Part shown: positions 8,192 through 18,642 of the stretch, in pieces
How positions within the stretch are numbered: position 1 is the first letter of the stretch
How the letters are laid out: every line of letters starts with the position of its first letter
Assembly (NCBI RefSeq): GCF_016616235.1
Contig: NZ_CP067100.1
Coordinates: 4,647,001-4,711,000 of the forward strand
Direction of reading: 5' to 3'
DNA from: Bradyrhizobium diazoefficiens
GTDB lineage: Bacteria; Pseudomonadota; Alphaproteobacteria; Rhizobiales; Xanthobacteraceae
DNA: 64,000 nt
Program-made: the position numbers and the translations under genes
The notes under the pieces: model-generated
The model's input: the letters and a program-made list of their open reading frames with translations, nothing else
What the model was told of the DNA's origin: nothing
The model's database searches: none

Positions 8192-9214
8192 CTACAGCTT
8201 GTCCGACCCCACCCGCACCAGCTGCTTGCCGAAATTGGCGCCCTTGAGCAGGCCAATGAACGCGCCCGGCGCGCTCTCCAGGCCCTCGGTGACGAACTCC
8301 TTGTACTTCAGCTTGCCGTCGCGGACCCAGGCCGACATGTCGCGCAGGAAGTCGCCGTGACGGGCGGCGAAATCCGAGACAATGAAGCCGCGGAAGGTCA
8401 GCCGCTTGGTGAGGATGTTGCGCATCATCGACGCCGCCCATTTCGGCGGCTTGGCCTCGGTGTCGTTGTAATGCGCGATCAGGCCGCAGACCGGCACGCG
8501 CGCGAACGGATTGAGCAGCGGGAACACCGCCTCGAACACGGCGCCGCCGACATTCTCGAAGTAGACGTCGATGCCTTTCGGGCAGGCCTCCTTCAGCTTC
8601 GCGGCAAGATCAGGATCGCGGTGATCGACGCAGGCATCGAAGCCGAGTTCCTTGACGACGTAATCGCACTTGTCCTTGCCGCCGGCGATGCCGACCGCAC
8701 GCGCGCCCTTGATCTTCGCGATCTGGCCGACGGCCGAACCGACCGCGCCGGAGGCGCCGGCAACGACGACGGTCTCGCCGGCTTGCGGCTTGCCGATGTC
8801 GAGCAGGCCCGTATACGCCGTCATGCCGGGCATGCCGAGCACGCCAATCGAAGTCGAGATCGGCCCGAGCTTCGGATCGACCTGGATCAGGCCCTTGCCG
8901 TTCGAGATCGCGTGCGTCTGCCAGCCGGTCCGTGCACGGACGATGTCGCCCTTGGCGAAGTCAGGATTGTTGGAGGCCGCGACCTCGCTCACCGCCTCGC
9001 CTTCCATCACGCCGCCGACCGGCACCGGTGCAGCGTAGGACGGCCCCTCGCTCATGCGCCCGCGCATATAGGGATCGAGCGACAGCCAGATCGTGCGCAG
9101 CAGCACTTCGCCCGCGCCGGGCGTTGGCACCGCGAATTCCTCCAGGCGAAAATCGGACGGCTTTGGCTCGCCAATGGGACGCGCGGCGAGAACGATGCGC
9201 TTGGCTTGGGACAT
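8192..9214 (-). CDS. NADP-dependent MDR-family oxidoreductase (zinc-free)
   Basis: A 340-residue medium-chain dehydrogenase/reductase of the leukotriene B4 dehydrogenase / prostaglandin reductase-like group. These reduce the C=C bond of enals and enones with NADPH. Landmarks are [11 protein letters not shown] (about 44-54), the cofactor motif [17 protein letters not shown], and DVYFENVGG. The zinc ligands of alcohol dehydrogenases are absent, as expected. AGGAGG sits close to the ATG at 9214. A longer frame to 9295 lacks support. It is a single gene, divergent from the chemoreceptor. Confidence 0.88.
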   Translation of the reverse strand: MSQAKRIVLAARPIGEPKPSDFRLEEFAVPTPGAGEVLLRTIWLSLDPYMRGRMSEGPSYAAPVPVGGVMEGEAVSEVAASNNPDFAKGDIVRARTGWQTHAISNGKGLIQVDPKLGPISTSIGVLGMPGMTAYTGLLDIGKPQAGETVVVAGASGAVGSAVGQIAKIKGARAVGIAGGKDKCDYVVKELGFDACVDHRDPDLAAKLKEACPKGIDVYFENVGGAVFEAVFPLLNPFARVPVCGLIAHYNDTEAKPPKWAASMMRNILTKRLTFRGFIVSDFAARHGDFLRDMSAWVRDGKLKYKEFVTEGLESAPGAFIGLLKGANFGKQLVRVGSDKL

Positions 9215-9367
9215 GTTGGCTTCCTCCTGATGGGATCCTGGAGGCCATTTAGGAGAAGCGCGGCGCCCAGGCAAACTCTTACAATGAATACTCATGATTT
9301 ATTAGGGGTTTGGTTGCGATTGCGAGATAGGTTGCGCCGGCCATCCCACGACCGAAGAGCCCATTCG

Positions 9368-11497
9368 ATGCCGGACGTTTCCTTGCTGCCCGAACGTTCG
9401 TCCGACAACCGAACGAAGGGCGGCATCAGCCTGCGCTGGCGCGTGCTGGCGGGCAATCTGATCACGAGCCTGCTCGCCGTGGCCTTCGCCGGAGCGGTTG
9501 CCTGGGGCGGATGGGGCGACCTGCGCAAGCGCGAGGCCGCCGCGCGCTCTCTGACCGCCTTCGAGCTGGTGATGAAGGCCAACAGCCTCATTCCAGCCGA
9601 ACGCACCGCCTGGTTCGCGGCCGCAACCCCGGCCGACCCGGCCACGCCGGACAAGCTGTCGGCCCTCGACAAGGCCATAGCCAACACGGATGCGGCCATC
9701 GGCGCGGCCAAGGCGGCCATTCACGCAGCGGAGCTGCCGGCCAGATCGATCGAGGCGGCCGAACAGGTGTTGCAGCAAACCCGCAGCACCGCGCGTCGGG
9801 CGGTGATTCTGCCCAAGCCGCAGCGTCCTGCCGACACCCAGACGGCCATCGTGGATGGACTCGCACGCGCTGTCGATGCGCTCACTGCGGCGACAAGCGA
9901 TGCCTTGATCGACCTGTCGCGGACCGGCAGCGACATCGAGAATCTCCTGCCATCGGCGGAGCTGGCGCAAAGCGCACAAGCGATGCGCGCCACCAATGGT
10001 GCGCGTGCCGCCGTGCTCGGCCTGTTCGCCCGCAATCAGCCTCTGTCGCCGGCCCAGCGCGTCGACGTGACCGAGTTGACCGGTCAGGTCGCCTTGATCT
10101 GGAAGCAGATCGAGCAAGGCGTTCACAATACCGGCGATGCGCCAGCGCTGGTGAGCGTCTTTGACCAGGTCCGCGCGACGCTGATCACCGAAGCGGAGCC
10201 GCGGTTCCGGGAGGTTGTCGCAGCAGCGCGCGAGGGCCGCCCCTGCCCGGTCGGCGAGGCCGAGTGGCCCGGCTGGATCGGTCGTGTCCTGAACAGCGTG
10301 CTGGGTCTGCGCGACGCCGCCTTGACCTATGCGCACGGCGCCAACGACGCTGCGATTGCACAGGCGCAGATGCGGCTGACCTGGGCCCTCGCGGCCCTGC
10401 TGGTCGTGCTGATCGCCTCGGCCGCCGTGGTGATCGCGGTGATGCGCCAGGTGATCAGCCCGCTGGTGCGGCTGACCGGCGTAACGCTGCGGCTTGCCGA
10501 TCGCGAACTCGACGTTGCAATCCCCGACGGGCATCGCAGGGACGAGATCGGCACCATGGCCAACGCGCTACAGATCTTCAAGGATGCGCTGATTGCGAAG
10601 AAGCTCGCCGACGAGGAGGCCGCCCGCAACGCCGAAGCGCAGATCGAGCGCGGCCGCCGCGTCCACGAGATCACGCGCGACTTCGAGACCGTGATCGGCG
10701 AGATCGTGAGCACGGTGTCGTCGGCCGCGACCGAGCTTGAAAGTTCGGCCGGCACCTTGAACACGACAGCCGATCGCTCGCAGACGCTGACGACGGCAGT
10801 CGCGGCTGCATCCGAGGAGGCATCCGCGAATGTGCAGTCGGTCGCCTCAGCGACCGAGGAGCTCACATCGTCGGTCAACGAGATCAGCCGGCAGGTCCAG
10901 GAATCCGCGCGCGTGGCCGGCGATGCCGTCCAGCAGGCCCGCCGCACCAACGACCGCGTCGGCGAATTATCGCAGGCGGCAAGCCGGATCGGCGACGTCA
11001 TCGCGCTCATCAACTCGATCGCAGGCCAGACCAATCTGCTGGCGCTGAACGCCACCATCGAGGCCGCGCGCGCCGGCGATGCCGGGCGCGGCTTCGCGGT
11101 GGTGGCTTCGGAGGTGAAGGCGCTGGCGCAGCAGACCGCGCAGGCGACCGAGGAAATCCATCAGCAGATCGGAAGCGTTCAGACGGCGACGCAGGAATCC
11201 GTCGGCGCCATCAGGACGATCAGCGATACGATCGAGAGACTGTCGGAAATCTCCTCGACGATCGCCGCTGCCGTCGAGGAACAGGGCGCAGCTACCCAGG
11301 AGATTGCGCGAAACGTGCAGCAGGCGGCGCACGGCACCCAGCAGGTCTCCGCCAACATCAGCGATGTGCGGCAAGGCGCCAATGCGACCGGCTCGGCCTC
11401 GTCGCAGGTGCTGTCCGCGGCGCAATTGCTCGCCACCGATTCGAGCCGGCTCAAGCTCGAGGTCGGGAAGTTCCTGGAGGCCGTCCGCGCAGCATGA
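9368..11497 (+). CDS. Methyl-accepting chemotaxis protein
   Basis: A 709-residue chemoreceptor. The first TM is about residues 24-44, with a helical periplasmic sensor to about 335. The second TM ([20 protein letters not shown]) leads to a HAMP linker with [20 protein letters not shown]. The C-terminal signalling hairpin contains the invariant tip segment [20 protein letters not shown] and flanking methylation helices. It would signal to CheA/CheW; no che genes are in this window. The ligand is unknown. The frame stays open far upstream, but those residues are non-conserved. I place the start at 9368. Confidence 0.88.
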   Translation: MPDVSLLPERSSDNRTKGGISLRWRVLAGNLITSLLAVAFAGAVAWGGWGDLRKREAAARSLTAFELVMKANSLIPAERTAWFAAATPADPATPDKLSALDKAIANTDAAIGAAKAAIHAAELPARSIEAAEQVLQQTRSTARRAVILPKPQRPADTQTAIVDGLARAVDALTAATSDALIDLSRTGSDIENLLPSAELAQSAQAMRATNGARAAVLGLFARNQPLSPAQRVDVTELTGQVALIWKQIEQGVHNTGDAPALVSVFDQVRATLITEAEPRFREVVAAAREGRPCPVGEAEWPGWIGRVLNSVLGLRDAALTYAHGANDAAIAQAQMRLTWALAALLVVLIASAAVVIAVMRQVISPLVRLTGVTLRLADRELDVAIPDGHRRDEIGTMANALQIFKDALIAKKLADEEAARNAEAQIERGRRVHEITRDFETVIGEIVSTVSSAATELESSAGTLNTTADRSQTLTTAVAAASEEASANVQSVASATEELTSSVNEISRQVQESARVAGDAVQQARRTNDRVGELSQAASRIGDVIALINSIAGQTNLLALNATIEAARAGDAGRGFAVVASEVKALAQQTAQATEEIHQQIGSVQTATQESVGAIRTISDTIERLSEISSTIAAAVEEQGAATQEIARNVQQAAHGTQQVSANISDVRQGANATGSASSQVLSAAQLLATDSSRLKLEVGKFLEAVRAA

Positions 11498-11535
11498 GCG
11501 CGGCGGATTGCGACGGTCGGGCCGATCCGACGCTT

Positions 11536-11560
11536 CGCACCGTCCGGTAATGACGGTGCG
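11536..11560. terminator. Hairpin between converging chemoreceptor and guaB
   Basis: CGCACCGTC (11536-11544) pairs with GACGGTGCG (11552-11560) around a 7-base loop, in the 66-base gap between two converging stop codons. It could terminate both transcripts. There is no strong T-tract. Confidence 0.5.
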
Positions 11561-11563
11561 CGA

Positions 11564-13231
<1,668 letters not shown>

Positions 13232-13270
13232 TTAGGGCGATTCGGCGGGTCGCCCGGCCGCCCACCGGCT

Positions 13271-13376
13271 GTCATTCCGGGGCGCGACGAAGTCGCGAGC
13301 CCGGAATCCATCCCACAGCGGTTTCTAGGGCCCAATGGATTCCGGGCTCGCGCCAAGTGGCGCGCCCCGGAATGAC
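13271..13376. repeat. Palindromic intergenic repeat, family A copy 2
   Basis: The best preserved copy: GTCATTCCGGGG at one end and CCCCGGAATGAC at the other, with inner CCCGGAATCC / GGATTCCGGG arms also inverted. RNA from either strand would fold into a long cruciform. It lies between the divergent 5' ends of guaB and the DHA2 transporter. Confidence 0.8.
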
Positions 13377-13487
13377 GAAGGAGCAAAGCATTTAGGTGCT
13401 ATGCGTCGATGCGCAATGGTCCTGGCCAAGCGACAGTGATAAGCCGCAAATCTCGCCCTTCCCTCTGATTTTCATTACCAATCCGTC

Positions 13488-14978
13488 ATGGTCGACAAGC
13501 AACGCGTCATTCCGCTGATCGTGGCCACTGCTCTCTTTATGGAGAACATGGATTCGACCGTCATCGCGACCTCGCTGCCGGCGATCGCGGCGGATATCGG
13601 CACCAGCCCGCTGACGCTGAAGCTCGCGATCACCTCCTATCTCCTGTCGCTCGCGGTGTTCATCCCGGCGAGCGGCTGGACCGCCGACCGGTTCGGCGCA
13701 CGGATGGTGTTCGCGATCGCAGTCGGCGTGTTCATGGTCGGCTCGGTCGGCTGCGCGCTGTCCGGCTCGGTCACCGATTTCGTGTTCGCACGCATCCTGC
13801 AGGGCATGGGCGGGGCGATGATGACGCCGGTCGGACGCCTCGTGCTGCTGCGCTCGGTCGACAAGAGCGCGCTGGTCAACGCCATGGCCTGGGTGACGAT
13901 CCCGGCCCTGATCGGCCCCGTGATCGGCCCGCCGCTCGGCGGCTTCATCACCACTTACGCCTCGTGGCACTGGATCTTCCTGATCAACATCCCGATCGGG
14001 CTGCTCGGCATCTTCATGGCGTTGCGCTTCATCGACCCCATCAAGAGCGAGACGCAGGAACCGTTCGATCTCTACGGCATGGTGCTCGCAGGACTCGGCC
14101 TTGCCGGCATCGCATTTGGCCTGTCGGTCGCCGGGCTCAACCTGCTGCCCTGGAGCACGGTCGCAGCGCTGGTCGCGGGCGGCGCGATCTCGATGACGCT
14201 CTACGTCATCCACGCGCGGCGCACCGGATCGCCGGTGCTGGATTTTTCGCTCCTGAGCCTGCCGACACTGCGCGCGGCGATCCTCGGCGGCTTCATGTTC
14301 CGGCTCGGTATCGGCGCGCTGCCCTTCCTGCTTCCGCTGCTGATGCAGATCGGCTTCGGCCTGTCGCCGTTCCATTCCGGCCTTGTCACCTTCGCCTCCT
14401 CGCTCGGCGCGATGGGGATGAAGACGTTGGCAGGCCGCATCATCCGCGCCTTCGGCTTCCGCAACTTGATGACCGCGAATGCGATCATCAGCGCGTTTTT
14501 CCTCGGCGTCTGCGCACTGTTCACGGTGACGACGCCGCTGCTGATCATCATGGTGATCCTGGTGGTCGGCGGCTTCTTCCGCTCACTGGAGTTCACCGCG
14601 ATCAACACGGTCGCCTATGCCGACGTCGAAGCCGCGCAGATGAGCCGGGCCACCACGCTGGTCAGCGTCAACCAGCAGCTCGCGGTCTCCGCCGGCGTTG
14701 CGGTCGGCGCCGCCTCGGTGGAGACGACGATGTGGCTCAGCCATGTCAGCGAGCTCAACGCCACCGTGTTCGCGCCGGCCTTCGTCGTGGTGGCGCTGAC
14801 CTCGGCGGCATCGAGCTGGTTCTTCTGGCAGATGCCCGCTGACGCCGGCCACGAAATCTCCGGCCGCAAGGCGGTGGAGATCGCGAGCCGCAAAGGCGCC
14901 GGCAAAGGCGCGGCCCAGGCGGCGGTCAAGGCCGCCACCGAGGATACGCAGGACGTCCGGGATCAGCGGCTCGGGTGA
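13488..14978 (+). CDS. DHA2-family MFS multidrug transporter
   Basis: A 496-residue inner-membrane proton antiporter with about 14 hydrophobic segments, as in EmrB/QacA proteins. N-terminal LFMENMDSTVIATSLPAIAA is the DHA2 motif D1. The loop 2-3 motif is GWTADRFGAR, and TM5 carries GPVIGPPLGGFI (antiporter motif C). The C-terminal tail is charged and Ala-rich (KGAGKGAAQAAVKAATE). No membrane-fusion partner is adjacent, so it probably exports to the periplasm. It is followed by a terminator hairpin. Substrate unknown. Confidence 0.88.
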   Translation: MVDKQRVIPLIVATALFMENMDSTVIATSLPAIAADIGTSPLTLKLAITSYLLSLAVFIPASGWTADRFGARMVFAIAVGVFMVGSVGCALSGSVTDFVFARILQGMGGAMMTPVGRLVLLRSVDKSALVNAMAWVTIPALIGPVIGPPLGGFITTYASWHWIFLINIPIGLLGIFMALRFIDPIKSETQEPFDLYGMVLAGLGLAGIAFGLSVAGLNLLPWSTVAALVAGGAISMTLYVIHARRTGSPVLDFSLLSLPTLRAAILGGFMFRLGIGALPFLLPLLMQIGFGLSPFHSGLVTFASSLGAMGMKTLAGRIIRAFGFRNLMTANAIISAFFLGVCALFTVTTPLLIIMVILVVGGFFRSLEFTAINTVAYADVEAAQMSRATTLVSVNQQLAVSAGVAVGAASVETTMWLSHVSELNATVFAPAFVVVALTSAASSWFFWQMPADAGHEISGRKAVEIASRKGAGKGAAQAAVKAATEDTQDVRDQRLG

Positions 14979-14993
14979 GCAAGGCAGGAACGA

Positions 14994-15026
14994 GAAGAGC
15001 GATGGCCCGAGGGCCATCGCCCTCTT
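14994..15026. terminator. Bidirectional terminator hairpin
   Basis: AGAGCGATGGCCC pairs with GGGCCATCGCCCTCT with a two-base bulge, followed by TTAAT. It lies between the converging ends of the DHA2 transporter and the small secreted protein. Confidence 0.65.
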
Positions 15027-15062
15027 AATCGTCTGCCACCCCTTCGGGCCGCTTAAAGCGCG

Positions 15063-15419
15063 TTAGTTCAGCGTGATCCGACAGAGCGTGACGCCCAGTC
15101 CCAACGGCTTCGCCGGCGAGCCTGCGGTCGAGCTTTCGAGATGAAGCTCGCCGTTGACAGCGGTCGCCGTATAGTCCTCGATCAGCTGCAGGCTCGGATC
15201 CGGTGCATTGCCGCTCTGGAAGATGTCCTTGAGGATGGGCAGAACGTTGCTGTTGCCGTCGCCTTGCGCAAGCGTCGATCTCGCATCGATCGAAATCGTG
15301 GCATCGGCGGCGGCGGTCCGCACCTCGCCCACGCTTAGGGCTGTGGCAGCCAGAGCGGCCAGAACAACGCGACGATGTTGCCGGCCCGCTGGGCGGCCGG
15401 ACTTGTTCGAGATGCGCAT
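15063..15419 (-). CDS. Small secreted protein, unknown function
   Basis: A 118-residue protein I do not recognise. The N-terminus is basic and then hydrophobic (RRVVLAALAATALSVGE), with a likely signal cleavage near AAADA. The mature part (about 85 residues) contains one Cys near the end (LGVTLCRITLN) and a likely beta-rich stretch (AVNGELHLESSTAG). I chose the ATG at 15419 because GGGGA lies 7 bases upstream; an in-frame ATG at 15431 is the alternative. It is transcribed towards the DHA2 gene. Confidence 0.6.
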   Translation of the reverse strand: MRISNKSGRPAGRQHRRVVLAALAATALSVGEVRTAAADATISIDARSTLAQGDGNSNVLPILKDIFQSGNAPDPSLQLIEDYTATAVNGELHLESSTAGSPAKPLGLGVTLCRITLN

Positions 15420-15614
15420 GCCATTCCCCAAAATCAGGATTGCCCGCCGAGATTGTGGCGAACAGCATCTTCATCCCCGATCGCTACAGGATTATGATAA
15501 TATAACATTATGCCGGATTCAGATGAGAGCTGCGCTTGTTCGCTCGCGGCGGCCGGACACGGCAAAACCAGGTAGATTCCCGTACGTCCCAGGTCAAATG
15601 TCGATATTGCCGCC

Positions 15615-16631
15615 GTGAAATATCATATCAATCACATGCTGCATCAAACTGTCGTATTTAGCGTGATAGAGGGTGGCCACTCGAATGGCGTGGGGATGTT
15701 GCGCGTGAACAGGCTGTCCAGGGACATCATCAAGTCGACCTTCATGAAGGTGCATCGGGTGGCGCTGAGCGGTGGCCTCGTCGTGCTGCCGAACCACTAT
15801 TACACACCGGTCGCCGACGTTCGCGAACTGGAGCGAACCAAGGACAAATGGGCGAAGCGGTCGCCGATGACCGGAATCGATGCCGACATCGCCCGGCAGG
15901 CGTCGCGCTTGCAGGAGATCGTCAAGCCGTTCGAGCCCGAATGCCGCGGCAACAGCACCTACAAGGAAGGCGCCGCCAAGGGCTTCGGCCCGGGCTTCGG
16001 CTACGTCGAGGCGCAAGCCCTGCACGGCGTGCTGCGCTGGCTCAAACCGAAGCGCATGATCGAGGTCGGATCTGGCGTGTCGACCCACTGCTCTGCGAGG
16101 GCGCTGGCGATGAACGCCGCCGAGGGACACAAGGGACGGCTCACCTGCATCGAGCCCTACCCCAGCGACTACCTGAGGAGCGCGTCAGGCGTCGAGCTGG
16201 TGACCAGCAAGGTGGAGGACGTCGACCTCGCGACGTTCGATCAGCTCGGCGACGGAGATTTTCTGTTCATCGACACCTCGCATGTGGTCCGGCCGGTCGG
16301 CGACGTCACCCACCTCTATCTCGAGGTCATTCCCCGCATCAAGCCAGGCTGCGTGATCCACATTCACGACATCTATTTCCCCTATTCGTTTCAGCGCGAT
16401 CTCCTGGACGGATTGTTTCAGGGCGCCGAGACGGCCGTGCTCCAGGCCCTACTCACCAACAATGACCGGCTGGAGATCCTGTTCTGCCTCAGCATGCTCC
16501 ACTACGACGCGCAGGACGTCATGAAGGACGTCTTCCCGGAATATTCTCCGATTCCGGACGTCAATGGTTTGAACGTGCCCAACACGACGGGCCATTTTCC
16601 GTCGTCAATCTACCTGCGTGTGCGCGGGTAG
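15615..16631 (+). CDS. Class I SAM-dependent methyltransferase (Methyltransf_24-like)
   Basis: Up to 338 residues. The SAM-binding strand is MIEVGSGVSTHCSARAL (about 153-169), with LTCIEPYPSDYL next and then DFLFIDTSHVV and GCVIHIHDIYFPYSF. The last two are typical of the Methyltransf_24 fold often found near cell-surface polysaccharide genes. The N-terminal 45 residues look poorly conserved, and the real start may be the ATG at 15696 or 15744. The 183 bases upstream are AT-richer than average. The substrate is not evident, and no glycan genes are nearby. Confidence 0.75.
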   Translation: MKYHINHMLHQTVVFSVIEGGHSNGVGMLRVNRLSRDIIKSTFMKVHRVALSGGLVVLPNHYYTPVADVRELERTKDKWAKRSPMTGIDADIARQASRLQEIVKPFEPECRGNSTYKEGAAKGFGPGFGYVEAQALHGVLRWLKPKRMIEVGSGVSTHCSARALAMNAAEGHKGRLTCIEPYPSDYLRSASGVELVTSKVEDVDLATFDQLGDGDFLFIDTSHVVRPVGDVTHLYLEVIPRIKPGCVIHIHDIYFPYSFQRDLLDGLFQGAETAVLQALLTNNDRLEILFCLSMLHYDAQDVMKDVFPEYSPIPDVNGLNVPNTTGHFPSSIYLRVRG

Positions 16632-16655
16632 CGCCTCGTAGCGGCATGGGTGGCG

Positions 16656-17357
16656 CTACTCTGCGCCCGTCCCGCCACGAAATCCGGTTGCGAGCACATA
16701 TCGCTCCGAGGAATCCTGTCGGCTCGCGGCGGGCTTCACATGGCGCACGGCGGCAAAATCGCGCTTGAGCTGGGCGAGCAGGTCGGCGTCGGCCCCACTC
16801 TGGAAGGTTTTTGCCAGGAACGCCCCGCCGGGCTTGAGCACGTCGCAGGCGAATGCCGCAGCGGTCTCGACCAGGCCGACGATGCGGAGCTGGTCGGTCT
16901 TGCGATGGCCTGTGGTGTTGGCGGCCATGTCGGACATCACGACGTCGGCGCCGCCGCCGAGCATGGCGGTGAGCTTGTCGGGCGCATCATTGTCCATGAA
17001 GTCGAGCTGCGCGAAGTCGACGCCGGGAATCTCGGGCATTTCCAGCAGGTCGATCGCGACGACCTTGCCCTTGCCGTCCACCGAGCCGACGCGCTTTGCG
17101 GCGATCTGGCTCCAGCCGCCGGGCGCGGCGCCGAGATCGACCACGGCCATGCCTGATTTCAGCAGCCGGAACTTGTCGTCGATCTCCAGCAGCTTGAACG
17201 CAGCGCGCGAGCGATAGCCCGCGGCCTTGGCCTTGGCGACATAGGGGTCGTTGAGCTGCCGCTCGAGCCAGAGCTTCGACGACAGCTTGCGCTTGCCGCC
17301 GGTCTTGACCTTGGTCTTGACCTGGACGTGCAAGCGGCCGGTGGTGTCCTTGGCCAT
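16656..17357 (-). CDS. rlmE: 23S rRNA (uridine-2'-O-)-methyltransferase RlmE (FtsJ)
   Basis: A 233-residue RrmJ/FtsJ methyltransferase that methylates U2552 of 23S rRNA (E. coli numbering) in the assembled large subunit. The SAM motif is VVDLGAAPGGWSQ. The K-D-K-E catalytic tetrad is visible: K55 in YRSRAAFKL, Asp in VMSDMA, Lys in FLAKTF and Glu in SSERYV. The basic N-terminal extension (KVKTGGKRKLSSK) is common in alphaproteobacteria. Its ATG begins one base after the ppx stop, so the pair is an operon. Confidence 0.93.
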   Translation of the reverse strand: MAKDTTGRLHVQVKTKVKTGGKRKLSSKLWLERQLNDPYVAKAKAAGYRSRAAFKLLEIDDKFRLLKSGMAVVDLGAAPGGWSQIAAKRVGSVDGKGKVVAIDLLEMPEIPGVDFAQLDFMDNDAPDKLTAMLGGGADVVMSDMAANTTGHRKTDQLRIVGLVETAAAFACDVLKPGGAFLAKTFQSGADADLLAQLKRDFAAVRHVKPAASRQDSSERYVLATGFRGGTGAE

Positions 17358-17358
17358 C

Positions 17359-18432
17359 TCACCAGCTCCTGAGCGCGCCGTCCTCGCGCATCATCTCGAC
17401 CAGCATGCCTTCGCGCAGGCCCCGGTCGGCGACGCGCAGGCGCGGCAGCGGGAAGGCATGGCGGATAGCATCGAGGATGGCGCAGCCGGCCAGCACGAGA
17501 TCGGCGCGCTCGACGCTGATGCAGCTGTTGTTCGCACGCTCCTCGTAACTCATGCCGAGCAGCTTGTTGATGGTGGCAGTGATGTCGGCATCGTTCATCC
17601 AGATGCTATCGATGCGGCGGCGGTCGTATCGCGCAAGATTGAGATGGATGCCGGCGAGCGTCGTCACCGTCCCTGAGGTGCCGAGCAGATGCATGTCGGC
17701 AAGCTCCTGGCCGTGCTCCTCGGCGAACGGCGCGACGTGGTGTGCGACCTCCCGCTCCATCGCGGCATAGATCTCCGGCGTCACGTCGCGGCCGCCGAAC
17801 TGCTCGGCGAGCGTGACGACGCCCAGTGGGATCGACATCCAGGCTTTGATGCGCGGCTCCGGATTTTGCGGATCGCGCTCGATCCGCACCAGCTCGGTCG
17901 AGCCGCCACCGATGTCGAACAGGATCGCGCCCCTGCCCTTGGGGTCGACCAGCGGCGAGCAGCCGAGCACGGCGAGGGCCGCCTCGGTCTCGCGGTCGAT
18001 CACCTCGAGCTCGATGCCGGTCTCGGCCGCGACGCGGCTGCGGAAGCCTTCGGCGTTGGAGGCGGCGCGGCACGCTTCGGTCGCGATCAGTCGTAGCCGG
18101 CGCGCTTTCCGCAGATTGATCTTGTCGCGGCAGATGCTGAGCGCGGCAATGGCGCGCTCGATCGCGGCCTCGCTGATGCTCCCCGTCGCCGAGACGCCCT
18201 CGCCGAGCCGGATGATGCGCGAGAAGGAATCGACCACGCGAAAGCCGTCGTGGGTCGGACAGGCGATCAGCAGCCTGCAATTGTTGGTGCCGAGGTCCAG
18301 CGCCGCATAGACGCCGGTTCCGGCGGCTTGCGCGGCGACGACAGGTTCGGTGGCCAATGCCACCGCCGCCATCGACCCCTCCAGCTCACCGTGCGGCACA
18401 TGGCCGTCGCGGAGCCGCGTGTGGTCATTCAT
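17359..18432 (-). CDS. ppx: Ppx/GppA family exopolyphosphatase
   Basis: A 357-residue phosphatase of the sugar kinase/Hsp70 superfamily that hydrolyses polyphosphate or pppGpp. Motifs are AALDLGTNNCRLLIA (phosphate 1), ILFDIGGGSTELV (phosphate 2) and MHLLGTSGTVTTLAG. At this length it lacks the C-terminal HD-like domain of E. coli Ppx, as is usual in this clade. I place the start at 18432, with GGAAAGAC upstream. It is the first gene of a two-gene operon with rlmE. Whether it prefers polyP or pppGpp cannot be decided here. Confidence 0.87.
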   Translation of the reverse strand: MNDHTRLRDGHVPHGELEGSMAAVALATEPVVAAQAAGTGVYAALDLGTNNCRLLIACPTHDGFRVVDSFSRIIRLGEGVSATGSISEAAIERAIAALSICRDKINLRKARRLRLIATEACRAASNAEGFRSRVAAETGIELEVIDRETEAALAVLGCSPLVDPKGRGAILFDIGGGSTELVRIERDPQNPEPRIKAWMSIPLGVVTLAEQFGGRDVTPEIYAAMEREVAHHVAPFAEEHGQELADMHLLGTSGTVTTLAGIHLNLARYDRRRIDSIWMNDADITATINKLLGMSYEERANNSCISVERADLVLAGCAILDAIRHAFPLPRLRVADRGLREGMLVEMMREDGALRSW

Positions 18433-18642
18433 ACAAACTGTCTTTCCGCGGCCCAAGGGGGCCGGTCTGGAATTGATTTTTCGCCTGAAACATTAGCAGC
18501 GCGGCAGGACTGCGCAACAACGCATCACATGGGACCATGCCCATTCGTGCGTTGTCGTGAACGGGGTCGTGGGTTATCTGAAAGGAATCCGGTCCCCCGC
18601 TGCCGCGAAAATGCGCAAATGCCGGCTTTTCAGGTCATTTCC

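Noticed and set aside
8357..9367. Upstream extension of the chemoreceptor frame
   Set aside because: It lies opposite the MDR oxidoreductase and encodes no domain. The chemoreceptor proper starts near 9368.
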